Shown: piece by piece, positions 33,083-45,875 of the stretch
Position numbering within the stretch: position 1 is the stretch's first letter
How the letters are laid out: every line of letters starts with the position of its first letter
DNA from: Portulaca oleracea
Lineage: Eukaryota > Streptophyta > Magnoliopsida > Caryophyllales > Portulacaceae
Assembly: GCA_029582165.1 (NCBI GenBank)
Contig: CM055892.1
Location: 6,067,254 to 6,131,253 of the forward strand
DNA length: 64,000 bases
Direction of reading: 5' to 3'
Position numbers and translations under genes: made by a program
The notes under the pieces: generated by a model
Told to the model about the DNA's origin: nothing
Seen by the model: only the letters and a program-made list of their open reading frames with translations
Databases searched by the model: none

Positions 33083-34635
33083 ATGGCAGAAGATAAGTAT
33101 GAAACAGAGAAATTTGATGGATCTGACTTCACCTACTGGAAGTTGCAGATTGATGATCTGCTGTACGTAAAGTCGCTACATGTTCCACTGTTGGAGACGA
33201 AGCTAGAAAATATGAAGCAGGCCGAGTACGATCTGCTGGATCGACAGGGGTGTCATTGATCCGGATGTCGTTGTCTTGGAACGTCAGGTTTAACGTCATG
33301 GAGAAAAATACAACGAAGGAATTGTTGAAGGCACTAGAGGAGATGTATGAGAAGCCCAGTGCAACAAATCAGGTATATTTGTTCACCATATTAACCAGTT
33401 GTAAGATGGCTGAGGGTGGTGATGTGGCTGATCATATTAATGAGGTTACTAAAATTTTATTACAACTTGCTTCAGTAAAGATGATTTTTGCTGAGAATGT
33501 CAAAGCTTGCATATTGTTGTCTTCTATGCCTGACTCTTGGAAAATCCTTGTAACTGCTGTTAGTAGTGCTAAGTATACTAACAAGATGAAAATTGATGAG
33601 GTCAAGTCTGTATTGCTTAATGAGGGTCTTCGTAGGAAGAACTCTAATGAGGAGTCTTCAGGAAGCGCTTTAAGTGTCAAGGGTAGGAAGAACAATAGGA
33701 ATTTGAATAATTCCAGGGGAGGCAAGCCTAGGGACATGAGCAATGTTGTGTGTTATGGTTGTGGTGATAAGGGTCACTTTAAGAGGGATTGCCCTAGTCC
33801 TGGGAAAGGGAAGGGTAATGATGACCGGGACTTTGTCAACTCTGCGGAAGACCTTTGTGAAGCCCTAATTTTGAGTGTATCTAGTCCTGAAGATTCATGG
33901 ATAGTTGACTCTGGTGCATCCTTTCATATTTCCTCCGATAGGGAGTTATTTCATAATTTAAGGAGTGGGAAGTTTGGTAAGGTGTATCTTGCCAATGACA
34001 TGTGTTATGAAATAACAGGTAAAGGAGATGTGACAATTAAGACTACGAATGGTGGTCTTTGGAAGTTGGAGGATGTGAGGTATATTCCTAGAATTAAGAG
34101 GAATTTAATTTCAATGAATCAACTAGATGAGATGGGCTACACTACAGTCTTCGGGAATGGGATTTGGAAGATTGTGAAGGGTGCTATGGTAGTGGCGAAG
34201 GGATTGAAGTCTAGTGCTTTGTACTCCAATGGGGATAGCATTAACATGATTTCTTATGCTTCTTGTTCTAGCTTGTTGTATTGCAGGAATGAGAAGAGGG
34301 TCAGTTTCACCAAAACTGACGAGGAACCTGAGGAGACATGGAGTGACTCAGGTGACAAAGAGCTAGTGGGAGCTAAGGTGGTCAAGGTTTCTAGTAGGTC
34401 GGGTGTGTCTAGGAGGGAAACAGAGGAACCACAGAAAGCTCCACTGATTGCAGATCAGGTTACTAAAGGACTTGAACCACAGGAGCTAGGTGAAAGCTCC
34501 ATCGCACCATCTACTGTGAGGAGATCCAGGAGGGCTATCAGGGATGATGGTGAGCCAAAGTCTCATACTAAGGTTGTGCAGGCGGGGGCTTTTTCAAGTG
34601 AGAGCACACAATGGTCGATGCAATTGCGTCACTAA
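33083..34635 (+). pseudogene. Copia gag-protease with deleted pol
   Basis: Gag starts at ATG 33083 (EKFDGSDFTYWKLQIDD). A 1-nt shift near 33248 moves it into the long frame 33250-34635: gag core (ALEEMYEKPSATNQVYLF), zinc knuckle CYGCGDKGHFKRDC at about 33763-33804, and protease DSGASFH at about 33909. The pre-integrase region (DVRYIPRIKRNLISMNQLDE) follows. At about 34225 the sequence jumps to the acidic linker that normally follows integrase (RRSRRAIRDDGEP). Beyond the stop at 34633 a scrap of RT (KKWVYRIKGKPMD) remains to about 34730. Integrase core, RT and RNase H are gone, so it relies on partners for movement. Confidence 0.88.
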
Positions 34636-34842
34636 AAGGGGAGTCGGTCATGTCGTCTGCAAGGAAGAAGGTCGGAAAGAAGTGGGTCTACAGGATCAAG
34701 GGTAAGCCAATGGATGTTGAGAAATTGAGACCGGGTGCGGTCTCAGGAGGCCTCTCGGACTGATAAAGAGGTCGGTCGATGCACTAGGGGAACTTGTGGT
34801 GAAAGTTGAGGATGGTTGAGGTTTGGTCTCCAAGTGGAAGAT

Positions 34843-35388
34843 TGTTAGGTGTGGATACCAAACGGGAGAAGGAAGAAGGAAGAAGGAGAGGTAGAAAAGG
34901 AAGGAATCGTGAGAGGCGCTGCCAGCGCTGGATCGACGTTGCCAGCATCTCGTCCAGGAGTTTCGTTGTTGAGGGCGTTGCTAGCGCTTTACGGGCGCTG
35001 CTTGTGTGAAATATTCGGGGAATATTTCGGAGATCTTTTCTATTTCCTTTCTACAGTTGTTTCCTAATTCGCGGTTGTTTCCTTATTGCTGGAGACTTCC
35101 ATATTGTTTAGGTTACTACCATATTGTAACCTATGTTTTCCCTTGTACCCTCTAGTATATATTGGGGGTGAGTTTCTCATTGTTATGTATCCCTGAGATC
35201 AAGTGAGATAGAGAGAAACACAACCTTTGTATTGTAATCCTCATATTACTAGTGCATCGATTCTGTGGTTTTTTTTTCCCGCTTTGGGTTTTTTCCACGT
35301 TAAAAATCCTAGTGTCAAATTTCTTATTTCTTTTCTGCTATTATTTCCTATTCTTTGTGGTTTTCTTGAGTGTTCTTCGATCCTAATA
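34843..35388 (+). repeat. 3' LTR of the copia element
   Basis: 546 bp; starts TGTTAGG and ends CCTAATA (a decayed CCTAACA). It differs from the left LTR mainly by an extra segment around 34920-35000 containing repeated GCTGCCAGCGCT-like words. Confidence 0.88.
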
Positions 35389-35393
35389 ACCCC

Positions 35394-35754
35394 TTGTTGC
35401 TGTTACACCCCCGACAGGGTTGAACCCTTTCCCAAGCAATTAGAGTCGCGCTCGTGATTAAAGCAAACTCAGTTTCCCCTTACGCAAGAAATAGATGTCA
35501 CGCCCGTGATTGATTTGATTCGGGCTTAATTTTTGTTATTTCCCTCTCTTTCTATATATATACCCTAAGTTATCTATTGTAAGGGAGTTTTTTGCTAATT
35601 ATGATTATGAATGCATTGGAAAGGCTTGAAGTTTTCTTCCCTCTTTAAAATCTTGTTTACTTTATCCATTTTGTCAATGGTGGTGTTGCAAGTCTCTTCT
35701 TTATTAATAAGTGGTGGATCACTCCTTTATCTAATTATGGTGGATTGCTAATTT
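35394..35754. other. Region between the copia element and the L1
   Basis: No gene seen. It may include a decayed 5' part of the L1 that follows, but I cannot support that with motifs. Confidence 0.4.
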
Positions 35755-38700
35755 TTGGTAGTGGATTTTCCTTTATCCAAATCCATATCCAATTCCATTA
35801 GTGTTCCAAGACCTGGCATCTTTCTTTTGGATTGTGAATATTATTTTTCAAGATTATTTCATCCTCATATCTCTTCTCAAGCAAGTTTTATATTATTCTC
35901 CCACTGCACCACGTTCCATCTATCTCCTAGTGGAAGGATTTTTACTTGGAAAAATGTGATCCATGGTCATAAAATTTTTGAGAGACTAGATCGACCAATT
36001 CTTAGGAAAGATTGGATGGATTTATTCCCAAATGCTAAGTTATCCCATGGGCCTTTTTCTTTTTCAGACCACATTTACATTTTACTGGACACGAATCCGA
36101 TTACTAATGATATGAAAAATAGATCCGTTAGATTCTAGCACCATTGGACTAGATATGACAAAGCAAATTCCCTAGTAAGATAAGGGTGGAATACCCAAGC
36201 TGTGGGGAGAGTTATGTATTGTGTCACTCGTAAACTTAAACAAATCAAAGTGACTTTAAAAGAATGGAGCAAAGCCTCCTTCAGGAACATTAAACAGAAG
36301 ATTGAAATTAATGAAGAAAAATTGAATTTAGTCTAGAATAAGCTAATAGAGCACCCTATTAGTAGCAGGTTTAATGACTGGCACAACAGGCTTGTTCGAC
36401 GACGAGAAAGGTTACTTCTCTTCCATCAAATGTATTAGGGAAAGTTTTTTGGAAAACAATGGTTGGCCGATGGGGATAGAAACTACTATAAATGGTATTA
36501 AAGATGCCTTTGGTAACTAGAACTAGGATAAAGCTTTCATCCAACAAAGGTTTATTACTGAGTTCACTAAATGCTTTACTTCTAGTAATCCCAGCAGTGA
36601 GGGATTTCATTTGAACCTTCCAAGAATTTTCACTAAGCAAATTAAGTTACTTACTAATGAGTTGTCATATGAGGAAATTAAAATTTCTCTTTTCCAAATG
36701 GATCCATTTAAAGCGCCTAGGCTATATAGATTAGGGACGATTGTCTATCAAAGTTGCTCGAATTTTATTGGTAACGAAATATGTCAGGCTGTCAGAGAAT
36801 TCTTCAATAATGGCAAAACTCTAAAAGAAATCAATCATACTTTTATTGTCCTTATCCAAAAGACTAAAGACCTAACTTTACCTAACCATTTCAGATCTAT
36901 TAGTCTTTGGAATATGTTTTATAGGATCATCTCAAAGGTAATGGTCAACAAATTGAGACCCCTTCTCAAGGACTTCGTGAGCGCTCTTCAGAGTACATTT
37001 GTGCCTAACAGACAAATCCACGACAATGTGTTGTTAGCTCATGAAATTATGAACAAATTTAAGCATTCTAAAGCCAAGAAACCTTGGATAGTGCTAAAAT
37101 TGGACATGGAAAAAGCTTATGATCAAATTAAATGGAGTTTTCTCAAAAAGGTCCTCGATTCTATGGGCTTCCCAATCGTTTGGATCAAGTTTCATACTCT
37201 GTGTTAGTAAATGATCAGCCTTGTGGGCTGATAAAACCAACTAGAGGTCTAAGATAAGGGGACCCGCTGTCGTCATACTTATTCTTATTTTGCATGGAAG
37301 TACTAGCCCAAATTCTTGTCAAGAGTAGTTCTGAAAAACATAATCGACTAGGTGTTAAAATCTGTCATGATAGCCCTCCAATCCCGTGCTTAACTTTCAC
37401 TAATGATAACCTTCTTTTATGTAAAGGAAATGAAAGAGCATGCAAGAATCTTAAACAAATTTTAGATGAGTTTTGTGCAGCTTATAGTCAACTTATAAAT
37501 TATCAGAAGTCAACCATGATCTTCTCTGTAAAAGATGCTCCTTTGCATATTCAAAGAGCTAAAGGTATTTATACTATTCTCTGTTAAGGAATCCCTAGCA
37601 AAATATATTGGCTATCCTTTCGTGTTTGTAGAAAGAAAATGGAACCTTTTTCCCCGATCCTTGAAAATGTGAAGAAAAAGCTCTCTGATTGGAAGGCAAA
37701 ATCCAGCCTCTAAAGCTGGTCGACTAATTCTGACTCAAACAAATCTCGAATCTCTTCCGACCCATACGATGCAATGTTTCTTTTTACCAATAACGGCATG
37801 TGATAAATTAGATCAACTCAATAGAAACTTCTTTTGGAAGGCTAACTCAAAAAAAAAAAAGGAATCTGTATGATCTCTTAGGATAAAATTTGCAGACCAA
37901 CAGACCAAGGTGGATTAGGATTTAGAAAAACTCATGCATTTAACCTAGCTTTTCATTGTAAACTCCTTTAGAAGTTGGTGCATGATAAAGAAAATATTTG
38001 GGTCTCACAAATGTTTGCTAAATATTATCGAAATTGTAACTTGTTCGATCAAAAACCAAAGACTACAAGCTCTTGGGTTTGAAAGAATCTCCTCAAAGCT
38101 TATCCTTTTTTTTTTTAAAGAAAGGCTTAAGATGGAAAGTTGGAGATGGTACCAAGATTAACCTTTGGAGTGATAATTGGTGTCATCACGTCCCCTTCTC
38201 TTGCTAATCAGCAAATTGATTCTAGTGAATGTAACATCAAAGTTAGTCAATTCATACATAGTGGGCAGTGGAATACAACAAAGGTCTTTAATGCTCTCCT
38301 TAATCACCTAACTCATCTTGAGCTAAATACTCTTATTCATATATTCCTTGAAGAGGATGAACAATGTTGGGGGTTAACATGAAATGGTGTGTTTTCAACC
38401 AAATCAGCCACATGGCTCTGGCATGATTCAAACTTCTAATAAATGAGAAGGCAATTGGATTTGGAAAATATATATTCAGCCTAACATTAAGCTCTTTCTT
38501 TGGTAAATGTTTCACAACGGTCTCCCTATTGGGGGAATCTATTTAGAAGAGGAATCACCACAGACCTTGGGTGCTCTTGTGCCTAGACCATGTGGAAACA
38601 AACATTTTTTATTTATTGCACAATTGCATTTTTGTAGGAAAGGTATGGGAAATGTCAACCTCTCATAATTGGCTTACGCCTACCTTAAATTGTCCACTTG

Positions 38701-39497
38701 ATAGCTCTAAAAGTGCGATCCTCAACAGTCTTAGAAACTCTCTTTCCTCTTTTGAGTTTCTAAGACCTTCCTACCTTCTCTGGAGCATTCGGAAGGAGAG
38801 GAACAACTGCGTCATCAACAACACCTTCAACACCAACAAGATCATCATCCGAGCAAAAAGGAGCTTTGTTGAATGGAGAGCGCGTCAAAGATTTGCGTAT
38901 GGAGCTCACCCATCTTCTTCAGAGGCAAACACATCCAAGTGCAATGGTGACAACCTTCGATTGGTTGGGTGGAATCATCCTCATTATGGTTGGGTTAAAC
39001 AGAAGTTTAATGTCTGTCTGAACGGTAGAGGGGATGCGATTGGGTTTGTGATCAGAGACCACCATGACATACTTCTCTTGGCAGGTTCTTCGAAAGTAAA
39101 TGCAATTTCTTCCCTCATGGCGGGGGCTTTGGCTTTGAGATTTGGACTTCACCAGGCATTACTTGCAGGCTTGACGAAGATCCAAATCAAAGGTGATAGC
39201 TTAATCCTAATTCAAGTTGTCACAGGAAAGTTTAGCATCACTTGGCAAGTTGACATGATTATCAGAGATATTCACAAGCTCCTCCAATAATATGACATGA
39301 GTTCCATTCATCACATCTTCCGTGAAGCTAACATGGTTGCTGATTTGACAATTTCCATCACAATTTCAAGAAAAGCACAAACTTGGGAAACAATGAGGAA
39401 GAACTACACCCAACAAAGCCTAGGACTTTTTGAGCCTCACAATAATCTAGTTAAAGACTCATGCCTTTGCATTTCAAGCATTCAAGATTCAAGGTAA
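35755..39497 (+). pseudogene. L1-type LINE (endonuclease end, RT, C-terminal RNase H), degenerate
   Basis: The endonuclease tail (FTWKNVIHGHKIFERLDRPI, LSHGPFSFSDH) lies at 35755-36138. A linker full of stops follows, then RT 36611-37207 (FQMDPFKAPRL, SISLWNMFYRIISKVMVNKL, LKLDMEKAYDQIKWSFL) and RT 37294-37587. There the catalytic FADD position reads FTND. A zinc-finger/thumb region follows in pieces. The C-terminal plant-type RNase H is at about 38980-39390 (GWVKQKFNVCLNGRGDAIGF, IKGDSLILIQ, REANMVADL). Two RNase H acidic residues appear replaced (NTDG-type Asp to Asn; Glu of the EAELxAL motif to Gly). Dozens of stops; immobile. Confidence 0.9.
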
Positions 39498-40559
39498 CAA
39501 AAATTAATTGTTAATTAAAAACTGAGCTAAGACCATGACCATGAACCATTCACAAACCTAACCACCAACTAGGGTTCGACTTTTCTCCTTGCAAACAGGG
39601 TCATTCGACAAACTTCCTGAATGAAAGAATCAACTTAAGGTGTTAAGAAAGCAAAACAAAATCCTCCCATGAAAAAACTTTAGCCATTTTAGAGAAAAGA
39701 TTGAGTTTACCTCCTACTCATTCTACATGTGACAGTGTCGACCTTAGTTCGGTTATACTAAAAATTTTATTAATTTGTGCAAGATTAAATTTGTTTAAAA
39801 ATATGGTCATAAACTAGACTAAATTTAGGAACTACTCCAACTTGAATCACCTTAAAAGCTTAAGAAATGAGTGAGTTATGAATTTTTATTTTTGACCTAC
39901 CTAAATCGAGTTATAAATTTATTTAAAAATATAGTCATAAACTAGACTAAACTTAAGAACTACTCCAACTTGAATGACCTCAAAAGTCTAAGAAGCAAGC
40001 AAGTTACGGAGTTTCAAATTGTTTAGTTCTATTGTCCTTACTTATAAGGCGGTAAATAATAAAAGATTTGTGTGTATTGTAGGAGAACTGACACAACAAG
40101 GTATGGAGAAAATCCCCCCTTTTGTTTTTCTTTAGCATCGGGACTCAAGGGCAAAACACGCAAAAAATCCACATTAGTTGCATACATGCATGGGGACGTT
40201 AACAACACATGCCATTAATTAAAGCCTATAAATGACTATGTTCGAACTAAACGACAACCCATGGAAAATATGATGAATGTGAGTTGATGCCTGGCCAGGC
40301 ATTAACTATAATGTGGTGCACCAATTAAAGAATGATTAAGTAATTACGCAAGTACGAAACCAAATTGCCCAAAGGGACCAAGTCCGATGGGCATCAGAAA
40401 CAAATTACGATAGTTGCAAACTCATATTACTCTCTTGTATCCTTTAAAGTATCTCCATACTTAGTTAAAGCTAATGCATGATATGTTCCATGATAGGTAC
40501 TGAACCCGTACAAAAGCTAGTCGAAAGTTGAGAATGAAGTCTTGACAATTAGTGGTGGC
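39498..40559. repeat. Intergenic with a 119-bp tandem duplication
   Basis: At about 39787-39885 and 39906-40010 the same segment occurs twice (ATAGTCATAAACTAGACTAAA, GAACTACTCCAACTTGAAT), about 90% alike. No gene seen elsewhere. Confidence 0.8.
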
Positions 40560-41549
40560 CGATACGATGGCTAGGGCGTTATTATGGAACTCGGGGAGGA
40601 AAAATTTAATAATACGAACGTCGTCTTCTCAGTGTTGTAATAAGCTTCCACTAAAGACAAGCGTAGATGTACCATGTAAATGAAATAATGGAAAGAGGCT
40701 AAACAAATGATAACACGCCCCCTTTCCCCCTCTAATTGGGTACCGCTCGAAGCCATACGTCCTTAGAACCCCGGGCTAGGAGATAGCCAATGCGGGAAAA
40801 CGCCCCTAAGACCCCGGAGTGGAATTTTGGCCCATTCTACGAAATCCGAATCTAAGTTCGAGGGAGTAGCTATGGGACTCGTGAACCCGGAAGTGTCCAC
40901 ATGGGAAGTAACCTCGCGCAGCCCTACGCAAGCTTAGTATCTAGTAAAATTCCTAGCAAAAGTAGTATATGTCAAATGCAATAGCTCGGAACCACTCTCT
41001 AAACCCGAGGCAACCCCACATATGTTAGAGCCTCACTATAACAACACCAACAAGGTGATTATCGGTGGTTCTCACAACACGATATATAATAATAATAATA
41101 ATAATAACAAGATTAGTGTGTTACATATATTTAGCCCGTTTTCAAGGTTAATCTCTCAGAGCCAGAGAGAACCGGTGGACCCAGTTGGAACTGGAACCGA
41201 CGGTTCGATCGATTCAACAGGTTTTGAGGGTTTTTCTCACGCATTTTTTGTTTCTCTTTCTTTCTCTTTCCCTTTCGGCTTTCCCTACTCTTTCCCTTAC
41301 CATATTGCTCGCTCGCTTGGTGCTCAATTGCTCAGCGCTATTGCTTCGTTGCTCCCAGTTTCCAGATTTTCGTGGCTTCTTTCCAGTCCACCACTCTATG
41401 TCTCATCGCCTTCACCACACTCCACAACAGCTTCCAGCCTTCCCCACTCCTGAATGATATGGATTTGTGTTTTCTTGGCTCTTTCCGAGCTAAGGAATTA
41501 AAGCCTAGAGAAAGAGAAAGTGGCGATAAGGGACAAAGAGAGAGGGAGA
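40560..41549. other. Intergenic, left of the CACTA element
   Basis: GC-richer than its surroundings (40730-41000), with an (AAT)n at 41088-41107 and pyrimidine-rich sequence from 41230. It looks like decayed LTR or gene-leader sequence but no family could be named. Open frames at 41022-41604 on both strands are low-complexity. Confidence 0.4.
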
Positions 41550-41565
41550 CACTACAAAAAAAAGC

Positions 41566-41910
41566 TCTTTTACCAACAGGGCTTATCTGTTGGTAAAAGT
41601 CCAATATCTGTTGGTAAAACGTTTTACCAACAGATAATTATCTGTCACTAGCCTGTTGGAAATAAACCTGATTGTAAAAGTACTACCAACAGATATTGTA
41701 ATCTGTTAGTATTGCTAACTAATGCCAACAGTTTTGTTCTGTTGGTGTTGGAAATTTTATACCAACAGTTAATATCTGTCGGGGATAAGTAATATATACC
41801 AACATCTTTAAATGTTGGTAAATTATTACCCACATACTTTATCTCTTGGTAATACATTTTTTGCCAAATTTCAAAAACATTGTCCAACAAATACATCTGT
41901 TGGTAATACA
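41566..41910 (+). repeat. CACTA subterminal repeats, left
   Basis: More than ten copies of TACCAACA or TGTTGGTA in both orientations, often followed by GATA. Confidence 0.88.
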
Positions 41911-42398
41911 ATTGGTACCATTTTAAAACAAAAATATTTCTTGAAATAATGACAATAGTCTTATGCATCTATAAATATGTTATTACAATATATTATACAT
42001 GTACACAACTAATTAATTTTAATTACAATATCAGACAATCTCAAATTGTATTCATTGGATATCTCAAATTGCTAAATACATAATGTCAAAATTGAAATGT
42101 CACTTAATCAAGTGCAAAGTACCAAAATCGCACTTGCTAATATTAAGAGTAATATTGCAAAAAACCTAAATCTAATGTTCTCGATTTACATTTTCTTCAA
42201 CGATATTTTAGTCATATTCATCGACATCGGCATTATCGTTCAAATAAATCATGGAGATCTTCTGGTATCTCCTGCAAATTTATAAGAAGTCAAATTCATA
42301 AATAATGGTATAGACATTAATCAAACACTGGTATAGAAGGCATTTATATACATAGCTAACAAGAACACAAGCAACACTTTGCATTTGACTTCGACTCT

Positions 42399-42590
42399 AT
42401 GTTTCTCGCCCAAATGGTCAACGTTAAGATACCCAAATGGCTCAAGAACTTGCCATTAGCCCCTGAATTTTGCCCTACTGACACTGAATTTGCTGACCCA
42501 ATTGCCTATATTTCCAAAATCGAGAAAGAAGCCAAGGCTTTTGGTATATGTAAGGTTACTAAGTCTACCCACCAAGAGGAACAAGGACAT
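42399..42590 (+). pseudogene. Captured JmjN fragment of an ELF6/REF6-type histone demethylase
   Basis: The frame reads VPEWLK-like KIPKWLKNLPLAPEF, then CPTDTEFADPIAYISKIEKE and AKAFGICKV. This is the start of the JmjN domain of plant KDM4-type H3K27 demethylases; the PTDTEFADPIAYI wording is closest to ELF6. After about residue 53 the similarity stops and the frame ends at 42650 with unrelated residues. The JmjC catalytic domain and zinc fingers are absent, so it has no demethylase function. Its place inside CACTA ends marks it as transduplicated. Confidence 0.82.
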
Positions 42591-42650
42591 TGGCGTATGC
42601 CCCAAACAGTTGCGGAGAAGCAAGTTTGGCAAAGAAGAACAAGAACATAA

Positions 42651-44430
42651 GTGCTGCTAGTTGTGCTAATTACAAATGCTTCCCTTATTTCAAATTTTCA
42701 ATTTGCTTTATATAATAAAGAAAATATATATGAATGCATATAAGGAAACTAAAGCAGGTTCATGAGTTCATGTAATCTCATTTAACTGAAATAAGATATT
42801 CAAGATACATTTTCCTTCAATGAATCTAAGTAGCCATTTCTATTTCACAGAAACATCTACAAGACATAAAAATCCCTTGGACATGAGTACAAAGTAGAAA
42901 CCTTCCTTAAACAAAAGAGGGAACTATCTAAGCATATTGTAGGTCTTGTAGCATAAAAGGTGTCAAATGAAGCAATAGACATCATCCATCAACCTATACC
43001 AGGCAGGCTAGAGCACATGCTTGTCAGAGGAAGATGCAGTGCAGACTTATGCTTTGACTATTTCGTAGATATCACAGAACAATATGAAAAGACCAATTCT
43101 AGTTGGAAGTGATAAATCAGTAGTTCTATAAAGCTTGATAAGTCGATCAAATTGGCATCGCTTTTTTAGACTTTTAAAAATAATTTAGCTCAATGATAAA
43201 CTTTCAGGTATTTTTCCAAAAGAAGCTAAAATTGAAAATTTAGCTAATTACCAGTCTGGCTTTTGCAGCAAATATCAAATGCTCCAATGTTGTTTTCACC
43301 CACTTGATGAAAACCTATGAAATCGAAATTCAAACATAGTTAGCCATCAATTAGGCTAAAACGATTGAAAATCTAGCTAATAATTAGAATCGGAAGGGGA
43401 AAAAAAGATCAAATATGGGACGAAAAACTAAACTTTGAGAATAGTAGTCGAATCGCCTGCCATGATGTGGGTTTAATCAGTGTGATCGATTTCCAAAATT
43501 CTTCTCCTTATATGATGAAGTCAATTCCGAATAACCCCCCCCCCCCGACGGTTGGGGATTTTAAGGGAATTAGAGAAGGGTTGTTGGCTTGTATCTATAG
43601 CCTCTACCTCGGTTGTTAAACCAGTAAGTAAAGTTCAACAAGAGCTGACATTGAGAATATATGCAGTGCATACCAAGTAGCCTTAAACTAAGACAATATA
43701 GGCTTAAAAATACAGGAAAATCAAGTATACTCATCTAATTCACAAGAACATAAACAAAGAGCAGTAGATGATCCTACTAATTCATTTAAAAGTCAAGGTC
43801 ACCATATAATTGTAAAAAAGCTAATCACTAATTCAGAACTGTTAAGTAGATTACAATCTGAAACATCAGAAATCCATCTAGTGTGCGCACTTATTCAAAA
43901 CCAACAAGTAGATTACTCAAAACCAAGTCGTCTCATGAGGTCAATTTGGTATAACTACACTTACCCAAAGTGATGCCAAAATAAATCTGAACTCCAATAA
44001 GAACCCAATGTGAGTCCGTTGTTCAAGTTTTCATGAAAATTATTCTTGTTACAGACTTTTGAAAAGCCATTAGTCTTAACAAGTGAGAACACAACACACA
44101 AATACCTAAAACTGTCAATTATATTATAACAATCATCATCAAGAAATATTCACTTATCGAAGTAAGTACATTAAACTGAACGAACACATCAAGTTTTAGT
44201 CCATTTTCACCACATCTAACATATAACAGATGGCTTCTAATATCCCCTTGGAGGGATACTATCCAAATTTCAGAATATATTTCTGACAGTCTAATATTCA
44301 AATAGAAGGTGCAATGACATTAACCTCTCTAGATAGAAGGTGCAATGACATTCCAAACGAAGCAGAGTGCTAACAAGAGGATTAACAGTAGAAGTGGGTT
44401 TATTAATAAAGGAAAGGAAAGGAAAGGAAT
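42651..44430. other. CACTA interior without recognised genes
   Basis: AT-rich. A C9-10 run lies at about 43537-43546. Other captured fragments may be present, but no frame or motif is clear. Confidence 0.45.
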
Positions 44431-44835
44431 TTAAGGGCACATGGGGCCACCCTCCTGGGTCTTCCAGTTGTTGTAACAAAGACAGACCTGCTTGTTGCCG
44501 TAGATGCCTGGGGGAATACACAGACACTTCTTGCAGCAGTATTGACAAAAGAACATACATGACTTGTGGTACTGCGTCCTTGAGCACCTCCTTGTACATT
44601 CCAGCAAGCATTCTACACCCACAGTTTCATCATTAATTCACATACACATATCAATCATAACCCATTACACTTAATTACTCCTAACATAATGAAGAATGAA
44701 GAAAGAAGAATAAAAAAAAGACTTACGGGAAGGCTTGAGGTTGTCTTCTCCATAGCAGCTGCGCTTGGCCTGTGTTATCAGCAGGGACAGGTTTAGGGCC
44801 TTTGCTGTCTTTTTCAATCCCTCGTGAGATCTAAA
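44431..44835 (-). pseudogene. Captured GASA/snakin gene fragment
   Basis: The minus-strand exon 44612-44431 encodes the C-terminal GASA domain; with the preceding exon (about 44835-44727, ending YGEDNLKPS) it splices in phase through GTAAGT and a TAG acceptor. The joined domain has all twelve Cys in GASA order (QC, EC, RC, SC, FC, CC, KC, LC, VC, LC, MCP) and ends NNWKTQEGGPMCP at a natural stop, like GASA4/6. GASA proteins are secreted, gibberellin-responsive cysteine-rich peptides. No signal-peptide exon was found upstream, so this is probably a transduplicated fragment rather than a secreted product. The domain itself is undamaged. Confidence 0.85.
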
Positions 44836-45875
44836 TTAGATTTCTGCCTGCTACAATCACCTTAAGCAATGGCTATCTTCAGTACAAGAAAGTTGGGAGC
44901 TAGACAAGAATACACAACAATACATTTTGGTCCGTGGTGCCCTGAATGAAGCAAACTTTTTGAGATATGTAGATGTGAAGTAATATGGGTTTTTGATGAC
45001 AAATTGATGCAACATGTTGCTGAGTTAACATATATGAATAACTTCATACCCTCATCAATGACACCCCTTGCAAGAACTATGGATGTCATTGAACCATCAC
45101 CACAACTAAACGTAAATCAAATTTCGTCGCACCTGGTTTCCCTCAATCTCGATGTCAAAAAGCACTTTCTGTGTCACTTCCCTTCAGACTTTAATCGATC
45201 TCTTCTTCTTAGCCTACAGATCAATTGCGAAGTAGCATTATTTAAACCAGAACTAAACGCAATCAGGTAAAAAAATAAATGAAAAATGAAGTAAGAATTC
45301 ATCTACTCAAACAGCTCGATCTCGAAACATAATTGAAGAAGACAACAATGTTTGTTCTACCTATCTCGGTTCAAATCATGATCCAGAAACAAAAACAAAT
45401 GCCTAACCCTAGAATCAGCTACATCGATCAAAACCGAATAATAATTACTAAATCAAAACTAATACGAAATTGATCAAACAAATATTAACATACCTCAATT
45501 GTAGCAAAAACCACAATCGTCGTGACACCGAACTAGCTTCACATAACACCCACTGACACCCATTTTCGGCTCTTCCACCTCCTACAAAAAACCCTAGAAC
45601 AATCGAAACTCGCCAAAAAACGGAGTGACGACAATAGTGATAACGGGGGAACTCTATCTATGTTCTACTGCTTGCGGAAGAACTCTAGAAATGAAGTGGG
45701 GTATCCAGGCGATAAAAATGGAGGATTGAGAGAGCTAAAGAGAGAGTAGAGAGACAGTGTGGTGAATACTACTTATTGAATAGGGTTAGGTGTGTTGCTT
45801 TAGGAATATTAGGCGCCTGCCAGGGTTTTTACTCTTCATTCTCATTCTCGATGGAAGAGGCACACAATAATTTTT
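44836..45875. other. CACTA interior right of the GASA fragment
   Basis: No gene identified. A plus frame at 45004-45270 and sequence at 45480-45800 look exon- or leader-like but match nothing I know; they could be further captured fragments. Confidence 0.4.

Larger units (their letters stand above)
32525..35388 (+). mobile_element. Ty1/copia element, internally deleted, both LTRs present
   Basis: LTRs at 32525-33032 and 34843-35388 are clearly homologous; the right one starts TGTTAGG and the left one ends CCTAACA. The PBS TGGTATTAGAGC lies at 33035 and a purine tract (AAGTGGAAGAT) before 34843. GCCCC and ACCCC flank it as a 4/5 target duplication. Gag and protease are present, but integrase, most of RT and RNase H are deleted. 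It is a gag-only derivative, Tork-like by gag pattern. Confidence 0.9.

Noticed and set aside
33250..34635. Domesticated gag gene (461 codons open)
   Set aside because: It lies between matching LTRs with primer site and purine tract, and the true gag start is separated by a frameshift.
41022..41604. Possible gene leader and first exon left of the CACTA element
   Set aside because: Frames on both strands are pyrimidine-rich and lack recognisable domains; no continuation on the right side of the CACTA element.
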